A DNA stretch of 30,203 bases. Source: JAPLMI01 sp043798375 (GTDB taxonomy: Bacteria; Omnitrophota; Gorgyraeia; 2-01-FULL-45-10). Positions 7,004-14,013 of the stretch are shown here, piece by piece. The first letter of the stretch is position 1, and the number at the start of each line of letters is the position of its first letter. The stretch lies in assembly GCA_043798375.1 (NCBI GenBank), contig JAZDOS010000023.1:1-30203 (forward strand). The letters are read 5' to 3'. Under the pieces are notes generated by a model. It searched no databases, was not told the DNA's origin, and saw nothing but the letters and a program-made list of their open reading frames with translations. Both the position numbers and the translations under genes were made by a program.

Positions 7004-9238
7004 ATGAGAAGAGTGCTTTTATTCATACTGCCGATCCTTATTGTCGTAACCATAGCGTTTATCGGATTCGGCATCTTTCAGGTAAGGTCCGAAGAGGCGA
7101 GGCTTTTGGACGAGCTTATGCGTAAAGCCAGGGCGGTAGCCGAAAGCATGGAACTATCCATGAAACACGCGCTCGTGAGCAACAACATACGCGACGCCGG
7201 ATGGCTTGTCGAAAAATTCCAGAGGAGGGAAAGGTCCCAGGGGTGCATTATTTATGATAAAGACGCCAGCGTAATAGCCATTACAAACAGGTTTTCAGAG
7301 TGGAAGAATAGGCCAAGGCCGTATATAAAAGACGCGATCGCGAATAAAGACGCGCGGGGAGCGATCGAACAATTCAAAGATTACAGCTTTTACAGTTACG
7401 TGCTGCCCATAACGGATGACGAAGGAAATGTCGTAGGAGCCGAAGAGGTCTTATATGACACGTCCTATGTTTTTACGCAGATGGCGGAGTTGTGGAAACG
7501 GCTGAGCACGATCCTGATAGCCCTTGTCGTATTCATTGTATTAATTTCACTCCTGGTCCAGAGGCAGATATTCACCGCTCCGGTAGAGCAGCTTACCGAA
7601 TGGTTCAAGCGGTTCCAGAAAGGCGAAATCGATTCCAGCCATCCCATCAAAGAGAAAAGCGAGCTCGGCAAATTGGCCAGCGAAGTGGAACAGGCGGCGC
7701 TCAGCCTGAGAGTGGCCCGGAAGGCGGCGAGCGAAGAGGCTACCGAGAGGATACAGAAAGAAGATCTCTGGACCGACGCGAAATTAAAAGATGTGGTGAA
7801 GTCGAAGCTGGGTGAAAATGCCCTGTTTGTCGTGTCGAACAGAGAGCCATATATGCATGTTATGAGTGAGGCCACCGGACGCGCCGAATGCGTCAGGCCG
7901 GCCAGCGGTGTCGTAACCGCGCTCGATCCTATAATGCGCGCATGCGGCGGGACATGGATCGCTCACGGCAGCGCGAATGCCGACAAGAAATTCGTCAATT
8001 CGAAGAGTAAGCTCGGAGTTCCGCCCGGCGACGATCGTTATATACTGAAAAGAGTATGGCTGACAAAGGAAGAGGAGGACGGCTATTACTACGGATTTTC
8101 GAACGAAGGCCTGTGGCCGCTGTGCCATATAACTTACACGAGGCCGATGTTCAGGGAGTCGGATTGGAATATCTATAAAAAAGTTAACCGGAAATTCGCC
8201 GATAACATACTGGAAGAGCTCCCGGCGAAGAATCCTTTTATCTTTATCCAGGATTACCATTTTACGCTTCTCGCTCAGATGATAAAGGAGAAAAGGCCCG
8301 ACGCGACCATCGCCCTTTTCTGGCATATACCGTGGCCGAATCCCGAAGTATTTTCGATATGTCCTTATCAGGTAGAGATATTGGACGGCATGCTGGGATG
8401 CGATCTGATAGGTTTTCATGTCCAATATCACTGCAATAACTTCATCGATACGGCAAACAGGCTGTTGGAATGCCGTGTCGACACCGAAAAATTCAGTATA
8501 GTCCGGGCGTCGAAAGAGACATTGGTCCGGTCGTTTCCAATAAGCGTTGATATCGACATTAACTCAAGCGTTGCCAACGGTGAAAAAGAAGAGATAGCCA
8601 GGATCCGTAAGGAATTCGAACTTAACGACAAGATAGTAGCGCTTGGAGTCGATAGGATCGATTACACAAAAGGCCTGGCAGAGCGCATGATGGCGGTAGA
8701 CCGCTTCCTGGAAAAGTATCCGGGTTATAAAGGGAAATTTGTGTTTATCCAATTAGGCGCCCCGAGCAGGACGCATATAAAAAGGTATCACGACCTCATG
8801 GGCGAGCTCGATGAATTGGCGGAGAAGATCAACTGGAAGCACATGAATGAAGACTGGAAGCCTATCATATATCTTAAGCGCCACTTTTCCCCCGAGGAGA
8901 TAAAGCCTTTCTACAGGATCGCCGATATCTGCATCGTGAGCTCGCTCCACGACGGGATGAACCTTGTCGCCAAAGAGTATATTTCGGCTAAGAATGACCT
9001 CGACGGCAGCCTGATATTGAGCTGTTTTACGGGCGCTTCGAGAGAACTGGCCGACGCGATACAGATCAATCCGTATTCGATAGAGGAATTCGCCAATAGC
9101 ATCAAATTGGCGGCGGACATGCCCCGGCCGGAAAAGGAGAGGCGCATGAAAAATATGCGTAAAATCATTACGGATAATAATATTTACAAATGGGCCGGCA
9201 ATCTTATTACGGACCTGACTACGATAAAAAAGATATGA
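7004..9238 (+). CDS. Membrane sensor-HAMP-GT20 fusion, trehalose-6-phosphate-synthase-like
   Basis: A 744-aa fusion. Residues 4-26 are a transmembrane helix; about 27-165 an extracytoplasmic sensor shaped like a small Cache domain (IIYDKDASVIAIT, YVLPITDDEGNVVGAEEV); about 167-186 a second helix; about 187-240 a HAMP linker with a short helical extension. From about 272 to the end is a GT20 glycosyltransferase: VVSNREPY, ASGVVTALDP, IQDYHFTLL, FWHIPWPNPE, GVDRIDYTKGLAER (the Arg and Lys that bind phosphate in OtsA) and HDGMNLVAKEY. OtsA proteins are about 470 aa and soluble, so the 270-residue receptor is extra. It probably transfers glucose from a nucleotide sugar to a sugar phosphate; the OtsB gene overlaps its stop by ATGA. 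Glucosylglycerol-phosphate synthesis is an alternative reaction. Confidence 0.88.
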   Translation: MRRVLLFILPILIVVTIAFIGFGIFQVRSEEARLLDELMRKARAVAESMELSMKHALVSNNIRDAGWLVEKFQRRERSQGCIIYDKDASVIAITNRFSEWKNRPRPYIKDAIANKDARGAIEQFKDYSFYSYVLPITDDEGNVVGAEEVLYDTSYVFTQMAELWKRLSTILIALVVFIVLISLLVQRQIFTAPVEQLTEWFKRFQKGEIDSSHPIKEKSELGKLASEVEQAALSLRVARKAASEEATERIQKEDLWTDAKLKDVVKSKLGENALFVVSNREPYMHVMSEATGRAECVRPASGVVTALDPIMRACGGTWIAHGSANADKKFVNSKSKLGVPPGDDRYILKRVWLTKEEEDGYYYGFSNEGLWPLCHITYTRPMFRESDWNIYKKVNRKFADNILEELPAKNPFIFIQDYHFTLLAQMIKEKRPDATIALFWHIPWPNPEVFSICPYQVEILDGMLGCDLIGFHVQYHCNNFIDTANRLLECRVDTEKFSIVRASKETLVRSFPISVDIDINSSVANGEKEEIARIRKEFELNDKIVALGVDRIDYTKGLAERMMAVDRFLEKYPGYKGKFVFIQLGAPSRTHIKRYHDLMGELDELAEKINWKHMNEDWKPIIYLKRHFSPEEIKPFYRIADICIVSSLHDGMNLVAKEYISAKNDLDGSLILSCFTGASRELADAIQINPYSIEEFANSIKLAADMPRPEKERRMKNMRKIITDNNIYKWAGNLITDLTTIKKI

Positions 9239-10002
9239 AATACCTGTTTTCAGGTTTGGGAAAAATAGAGAAAGACTTAAAAGATAAATTCATATACTTA
9301 TTTCTTGATTACGACGGGACGCTGGCGCCTATTGCCCGGACACCCGACAGGGCTATTTTGCCTAAGAGAACGAAAGAATTATTGCGGCGGTTGTCGGAAA
9401 TGCCGGATTGCAAAATAGCCATTGTGAGCGGCAGGACGCTTGGCGATATCTCGCGGCGCGTCGGGTTAAAAAATATCGTGTATGTCGGCAATCACGGTTT
9501 CGAAATAAAAGGGCCTAAAATAGATTTTAAAAGCCCTGTGCCGGTACAATACAGAAAGACGCTCGAAGAGATCAGGGCAAAATTAGAAAAAAGCCTTTCT
9601 TCGATCGGGGGCGTATTCATAGAGGACAAAGGATTTTCATTAAGCGTGCATTATAGGCTGGCGGATAAAAAAAGAGTGCCGGCGGTAAAGGCCGAATTTT
9701 ACACCGTCGTGCTTTTATATGAGTTAAAGAATAGCGTCAGGGTCAAGCCGGGAAAGATGGTGCTGGAAGTCAGGCCGCCGATATCCTGGGACAAGGGAAA
9801 GGTTGTCCTGCGGCTTTTAGGGCGCCGTTTTCCGATCTATATCGGCGACGATGTGACGGATGAAGACGCCTTCGAATCTTTGAAAAATAAAGGCATAACG
9901 ATATCTGTGGGTAAACCTAAAAATACAAAAGCGCGGTTTTATTTAAAAGACACCAAAGAAGTGGCGGAATTTTTGGGAATTTTATGGCGGAAAAAGAGAT
10001 AA
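9235..10002 (+). CDS. otsB: Trehalose-6-phosphate phosphatase (HAD superfamily)
   Basis: I start it at the ATG at 9235 (ATGA overlap with the synthase) instead of an upstream ATG at 9190, because MKYLFSGLGKIEKDL is a normal OtsB beginning; this gives 255 aa. HAD motifs are visible: FLDYDGTLAPI (nucleophile and acid Asp), VSGRTLGDI (motif II), NHGFEIKG, and GDDVTDEDAF (motif IV, Mg2+ ligands). Length and order match trehalose-phosphatases, which dephosphorylate trehalose-6-phosphate in the cytoplasm. Directly downstream of the synthase and translationally coupled to it, it would complete the OtsAB route. If the synthase instead makes glucosylglycerol-phosphate, this would be the matching phosphatase. 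Confidence 0.9.
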   Translation: MKYLFSGLGKIEKDLKDKFIYLFLDYDGTLAPIARTPDRAILPKRTKELLRRLSEMPDCKIAIVSGRTLGDISRRVGLKNIVYVGNHGFEIKGPKIDFKSPVPVQYRKTLEEIRAKLEKSLSSIGGVFIEDKGFSLSVHYRLADKKRVPAVKAEFYTVVLLYELKNSVRVKPGKMVLEVRPPISWDKGKVVLRLLGRRFPIYIGDDVTDEDAFESLKNKGITISVGKPKNTKARFYLKDTKEVAEFLGILWRKKR

Positions 10003-10655
10003 AAAAAGCGGCGGAGCCTTTTCGGTTTTATACACGTTTAAATCTTTCCGAACTCACGGGGTTAAAAGCGTCCAACCTGGAAGATTTGCTGGAACGCATA
10101 AAAGAAGTGCCGGAATCCAGCATATATCATCACACACACAGGTTTTTACAGCAGCATCAGTATCTGTCGCCCGAGCCGCCGAATGATTTTGCATACTGGG
10201 TCACAAGTTCGCTCGGAGAGAAAGAGCTGGGTGAAGACCTGGCCAGCATAGATACGATACAGTTCAATGCCATCAGCGACTTACGCCAGGCTTTTGTCTC
10301 GGTTATCGGAGCCTATCTGCAATCCAACCCCGATGCCAGGACAAAATCGACACACGGGGCAAACGCGTTTTATTTTATAAAATCCGTAAGCTTTATCCTT
10401 CCCACAGGATATGAAGCCAACGACCTGTCGGAATTTTGCCGTCTGCTCGAAAGCATTTCGATAGACGCGATATATTTCCATATATTTGAAGCGCGGCTCA
10501 GGATCGGAAAGAAAACCAACGATTTTTCATATTGGATAGAAGGCTCGCTTGGTAATAAAAAGCTGGCCGATCTGATATCGAGGCTGGATCCTTACACCTA
10601 TACCCTGGAAGATCTCAGGAAGACGATCATCGAAAAAGTGTTAAAATATATATAA
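9984..10655 (+). CDS. DUF5752 family protein
   Basis: 223 aa, beginning inside the last 19 bases of otsB, so translation is coupled. The sequence matches what I recall of DUF5752: FYTRLNLSELTGLKA, SIYHHTHRFL, LSPEPPNDFAYWV and LDPYTYTLEDLR. No membrane segment and no recognisable catalytic motif. It is built from two related halves: YHHTHRFL...NDFAYWVTSSLGEKEL...SDLRQAFV near residues 47-105 and YFHIFEAR...NDFSYWIEGSLGNKKL...EDLRKTII near 162-220. Function unknown; its place between otsB and treT suggests a regulatory or accessory role in trehalose or glycan synthesis. Confidence 0.75.
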   Translation: MAEKEIKKAAEPFRFYTRLNLSELTGLKASNLEDLLERIKEVPESSIYHHTHRFLQQHQYLSPEPPNDFAYWVTSSLGEKELGEDLASIDTIQFNAISDLRQAFVSVIGAYLQSNPDARTKSTHGANAFYFIKSVSFILPTGYEANDLSEFCRLLESISIDAIYFHIFEARLRIGKKTNDFSYWIEGSLGNKKLADLISRLDPYTYTLEDLRKTIIEKVLKYI

Positions 10656-10662
10656 TCACGAT

Positions 10663-11874
10663 ATGACGAAAATCGAAGAATATATCCCCATAGCAGGGCA
10701 GGCGACGATCGATGACCTCCGGCGCATCGGCGATAAGCTGACAGGAAAGGTAGTGCAAAACATCAATTCGACCTCGGTGGGGGGAGGCGTTGCCGAGATC
10801 CTTAACCGCATGGTGCCGTTATTGAAGGAACTGGGGGTTGATACGCGGTGGGACGTGATTAAGGGCGGCGCCCGGTTTTTTGAGGTGACAAAGAAATTTC
10901 ACAACGCGCTTCACGGCAAGGCGGAAGATATAAAGAGCGAGGATTTCGATGTTTTTATGGAGACGAGCAGGGAAAACATCAACGAGATCGACGCGTATGG
11001 CGACATAGTTTATGTCCATGACCCGCAGCCGATAGCCCTGGTCGACAAGAAAAAAGACAACAGATGGATCTGGCGCTGCCACATAGATATCTCTAATCCC
11101 AATCGCAAGGTTTGGAACTTTCTCAAGAGCTTTGTGGTCAAGTATGACGCGGCGGTATTTTCCGCGCCCGGTTTTTCGCAAGAACTCCCGAACAGGCAAT
11201 TTCTTATATCGCCATCCATAGATCCTTTGAGCGATAAGAATAAGGATCTGCCGCAGGATGTGATAGACGGGGTTTTAAAGAAATATAATATCAGTAATGA
11301 TAAGCCGATAGTAACTCAAATTTCCAGGTTTGACAGGCTGAAGGATCCGATAGGCGTCATAAAAGCGTATGAAAGCGTCAAAAAGTACGTTGATTGTCAG
11401 CTCATTCTTGCCGGAGGAAGCGCCGGCGATGATCCGGAAGGATTAAAAGTCCTGGAAGAGGTCCGGGAAAAGGCCGGGCACGATACCGACATTCACGTAT
11501 TATTACTCCCTCAGGATGATATAGAGGTTAACGCCCTCCAGCGCGCCTCTACGGTAATAGTGCAAAAATCCCTTAAAGAGGGTTTCGGGTTGACGGTCGC
11601 GGAAGCCCTATGGAAGGCTAAGCCGGTTGTCGCGTCAAACGTCGGAGGCATTCCTCTGCAGATAGCTCATAAGTATTCGGGGCTTCTTTGCCATTCCATC
11701 GACGGAGCCGCCTTTTCGATAAAACAACTGCTGAACAGCCCGAAATACGCGAAAAAACTCGGAGAGAACGGCCGGGAGCACATAAAAAATAATTTTCTGA
11801 TTACGCGCCACATCAGAGATTACATACTCCTGTTCCTTTCGCTGTATTATCAGGAAGATACCATTTATCTGTAA
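10663..11874 (+). CDS. treT: TreT-like trehalose synthase (GT4, glycosyltransferring)
   Basis: 403 aa, GT-B fold, family GT4. The N-terminus VVQNINSTSVGGGVAEIL and WDVIKGGARFFEVTKKFHN is the signature of the trehalose glycosyltransferring synthase first known from archaeal hyperthermophiles, which joins a nucleoside-diphosphoglucose and free glucose to trehalose reversibly. Further marks are YVHDPQPIAL, WRCHIDISNPN, QISRFDRLKDPIGVI, ILAGGSAGDDPEG and EGFGLTVAEALWKAKPVVAS (donor site). No signal peptide. It lies 7 bases after the DUF5752 gene with no Shine-Dalgarno; a TATAAT at 10651-10656 lacks a convincing -35. It would give a second, phosphate-free trehalose route next to OtsAB. Confidence 0.85.
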   Translation: MTKIEEYIPIAGQATIDDLRRIGDKLTGKVVQNINSTSVGGGVAEILNRMVPLLKELGVDTRWDVIKGGARFFEVTKKFHNALHGKAEDIKSEDFDVFMETSRENINEIDAYGDIVYVHDPQPIALVDKKKDNRWIWRCHIDISNPNRKVWNFLKSFVVKYDAAVFSAPGFSQELPNRQFLISPSIDPLSDKNKDLPQDVIDGVLKKYNISNDKPIVTQISRFDRLKDPIGVIKAYESVKKYVDCQLILAGGSAGDDPEGLKVLEEVREKAGHDTDIHVLLLPQDDIEVNALQRASTVIVQKSLKEGFGLTVAEALWKAKPVVASNVGGIPLQIAHKYSGLLCHSIDGAAFSIKQLLNSPKYAKKLGENGREHIKNNFLITRHIRDYILLFLSLYYQEDTIYL

Positions 11875-11885
11875 CGGAGGAGATT

Positions 11886-13343
11886 ATGCTTGAGCGCATT
11901 CCGGCCTTTTTCCAGTATGTAAAAATTACGGACATTGCCGATGTTGGAATTATCGCGGTATTTATTTATCTGATTTTGGTCTGGCTCAAAAAGGCCCGGG
12001 CGCGGTTCATATTTATCGGCATGATAATGATGGGCGTCCTGTATATATTGGCGCGCGCGTTCGGGTTTTACCTGACCACAGTGGCTCTTCAGACATTTTT
12101 CGCGGTCGCCCTTATCATGATAGCCATAATATTTCAGGACGACCTGCGCCATTTTTTTGAAAGAATAGCCATTTTTGGCGTCGCGCGCAGGCATCGGACC
12201 GCAAGGCCTTTCACGCAGAATATCGAAATTCTATCAAGCGCCCTGGCAAATCTATCGCGTAAAAGAATGGGGGCCCTGATCGTCGTGCGGGGGACCGATC
12301 CTCTCGATCGGCACCTGGAGGCGGGGGTTGTCCTGGACGCGGTGATAAGCCAGGTCCTTATCGAGAGCATTTTTGACCGGCATGTGCCGAGCCACGACGG
12401 CGCCGTAATTATCGATGCCGGCCGCATAACCAAATTGGGGTGCCATCTGCCGCTTTCCACGAATATCATGGAAGTCGGACGGCTGGGCACGCGCCATGCC
12501 GCGGCCCTGGGCATAACCGAGCGCGCGGATGCCCTCGCCCTTGTCGTTTCAGAAGAGGGAGGGGGTATCTCGGTAGCGGAAGAGGGCAGGATCAGGCCTC
12601 TCGCCGATGTCGCCCAGCTTAATAATAGATTGCAGGATTTTTACCACAAAAAATTTCCGGAAAAAAAGAGCGTGGGTTTAAAGCGTTTTTTGACGGAACA
12701 TTATCCGGAAAAGATACTCGCCGTTCTGATCGCCTGCGGCCTGTGGGCGGCGTTCGGCCACCGCACAGAGAACGTCCGGCGGGACTTTGTCGTCCCTATC
12801 GAATACCGGAACCTCGCCGCAAACAGGATTATTAACGAACCAAAGGCAAAAGAAGTGGCTGTAACATTGAGCGGAACCGAACAGAAATTTAACCTTCTTA
12901 AACCAAATGAACTGAAAATATCTCTGGATATGTCCGGGATTAAAGACGGAGAGAACAAGATCACCTTCTCTAATGACCTGGTGCGGAATTCTTCCGGCTT
13001 TTCAGTCGTCAATATCGATCCCGGGCGGATTATTTTACATTCATATCGGCTTGTGCCGCTTGTCGTTCCGGTTGAATTGAAGACCGGAGGAAAGCCGCCG
13101 TCGGGAGTCGCGGTGCGCGGTATGAAAATCGAACCGGAAGCTGTTTCAATCATGGCCCCGAGCACGATGTCTCGCGATAAAATCAGCGTCAGCACGGAAC
13201 CCGTAGACCTGGCGTCGATAACAGAAACAACGACAATTACTCCCAAACTTATAGTCACGCCCGATATCCGTTTTCCGCAGGATAAAATCCCCGACTTGAA
13301 AGTGATCATTGAAGCCGAAAAGAAAGAAAAGCCGAATGGATAA
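11886..13343 (+). CDS. cdaA: Diadenylate cyclase CdaA fused to YbbR (CdaR-like) repeats
   Basis: 485 aa with a good GGAGGAG Shine-Dalgarno 11 bases after treT. Residues about 15-85 hold three membrane helices; about 105-250 the DAC domain; about 268-285 a further hydrophobic helix; about 290-480 YbbR-type beta domains. CdaA makes c-di-AMP from two ATP, and CdaR (YbbR) is normally its separate regulator (about 270 and 450-480 aa), so this is a fusion of the two. DAC signatures are ALIVVRG, SHDGAVII (intact DGA), LGCHLPLS and GTRHAAALGIT. The last is normally GTRHRAA, so the RHR motif has become RHA here, and the following SEETG reads SEEGG. The protein may still be active but this is not assured. 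Confidence 0.9.
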   Translation: MLERIPAFFQYVKITDIADVGIIAVFIYLILVWLKKARARFIFIGMIMMGVLYILARAFGFYLTTVALQTFFAVALIMIAIIFQDDLRHFFERIAIFGVARRHRTARPFTQNIEILSSALANLSRKRMGALIVVRGTDPLDRHLEAGVVLDAVISQVLIESIFDRHVPSHDGAVIIDAGRITKLGCHLPLSTNIMEVGRLGTRHAAALGITERADALALVVSEEGGGISVAEEGRIRPLADVAQLNNRLQDFYHKKFPEKKSVGLKRFLTEHYPEKILAVLIACGLWAAFGHRTENVRRDFVVPIEYRNLAANRIINEPKAKEVAVTLSGTEQKFNLLKPNELKISLDMSGIKDGENKITFSNDLVRNSSGFSVVNIDPGRIILHSYRLVPLVVPVELKTGGKPPSGVAVRGMKIEPEAVSIMAPSTMSRDKISVSTEPVDLASITETTTITPKLIVTPDIRFPQDKIPDLKVIIEAEKKEKPNG

Positions 13344-13598
13344 GCGCGTTAAAGAGTTTAAAAAGATCCGGCAGGCTATACTGAAAGCGCGCAGTATCGC
13401 CATTTCCGGCCATATCAATCCGGACGGGAGGGTCAAGGCATCTACTGCGGCGCTATAAATCTTCTGGGTAAGAATATCCCGGTATTCAAAACGGCGAAAT
13501 CCATACTTGAGATCGACCACCATGAATTCAGAAAACCTTTCGGCGATATGCGATTTATTTATCCTGTCATGGGCCCGGACGGGAGAGGCCCCGGATAA
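13336..13598 (+). pseudogene. Remnant of a DHH-family phosphoesterase (NrnA/c-di-AMP or pApA hydrolase type)
   Basis: An ATG at 13336 overlaps the end of cdaA and encodes 40 codons that end SIAISGHINPDG followed by a few unrelated residues and a stop near 13459. HINPDG is the first metal-binding motif of DHH phosphoesterases, normally continued by DSIG. In another frame, from about 13440 to the TAA at 13596, the sequence reads AINLLGKNIPVF, then LEIDHHEFRKPFGDM, the diagnostic DHH motif, and stops soon after. The frame is broken, segments between the motifs are shortened and the whole DHHA1 domain is missing. An intact gene is about 320 codons, so this is a decayed copy co-oriented with the cyclase. 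Confidence 0.75.
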
Positions 13599-13603
13599 AA
13601 CAC

Positions 13604-13628
13604 GAGGCCCGGCATAAAGCCGGGCCTC
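13604..13628 (-). terminator. Terminator of the cold-shock gene
   Basis: A perfect 10-bp GC-rich stem (GAGGCCCGGC / GCCGGGCCTC) with an ATAAA loop. On the minus strand it is followed by GTGTTTTATC, so it terminates the csp transcript. It may also stop plus-strand readthrough from the cdaA unit. Confidence 0.8.
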
Positions 13629-13651
13629 ATTGTCATATTACCGCTTACTTT

Positions 13652-13852
13652 TTACAGCTTCTTTACGTTAGCGGCCTGTTCGCCTTTAGGTCCCTGCGTG
13701 ATATCGAATTCAACTTCTTCGCCTTCCTTCAAAGACTTAAAACCATCACCCTGGATAACGCTGTGATGAACGAATACATCTTTGCCATTCTCAGGAGTGA
13801 TGAAGCCGTATCCTTTAGCATCGTTGAACCATTTTACTTTTCCTTTTACCAT
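13652..13852 (-). CDS. csp: Cold-shock domain protein (CspA family)
   Basis: 66 aa from the ATG at 13852 (MVKGKVKWFND), which follows a strong GGAAGGAGG Shine-Dalgarno; a longer frame starting at 13888 adds 12 non-homologous residues and is rejected. It has both RNA-binding motifs of the cold-shock fold, KGYGFI (RNP1) and VFVHHS (RNP2), and ends EQAANVKKL as usual. It binds single-stranded RNA and DNA and acts as an RNA chaperone in the cytoplasm. The gene is monocistronic, with its own promoter, leader hairpin and terminator. Confidence 0.95.
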   Translation of the reverse strand: MVKGKVKWFNDAKGYGFITPENGKDVFVHHSVIQGDGFKSLKEGEEVEFDITQGPKGEQAANVKKL

Positions 13853-13881
13853 TGCCTGCTGCCTCCTTCCATTTTGAATTA

Positions 13882-13906
13882 ATAGCAAATAATCCTCATT
13901 TGCTAT
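13882..13906 (-). promoter_or_regulatory. 5'-terminal hairpin in the csp leader
   Basis: Perfect 9-bp inverted repeat ATAGCAAAT / ATTTGCTAT with a 7-base loop. With the -10 at 13915-13920, the mRNA would begin one or two bases before this stem. A 5'-end stem of this kind can stabilise mRNA or respond to temperature. Confidence 0.5.
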
Positions 13907-13914
13907 CGCACGGT

Positions 13915-13920
13915 ATTATA
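13915..13920 (-). promoter_or_regulatory. -10 element of the csp promoter
   Basis: TATAAT on the minus strand, inside the near-palindrome CGGTATAATACCG. The -35 region is weak (TAGCCA at roughly the right spacing). Expected start near 13908. Confidence 0.5.
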
Positions 13921-14013
13921 CCGTTTATTTACGTAATTGGCTACTACTATTTGTAAATAATTTCGAAGATATTAAATGCTTCTATCCGCGGAATTATGGT
14001 AAGATATCTTAAG

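Noticed and set aside
10641..10665. Separate leaderless promoter for treT
   Set aside because: TATAAT at 10651-10656 is well placed but every candidate -35 is poor and the spot lies in an AT-rich gene end.
14000..14011. Palindrome TAAGATATCTTA as an operator of der
   Set aside because: The core AAGATATCTT recurs inside der coding sequence near 14977, and der is usually constitutive; chance is likely.
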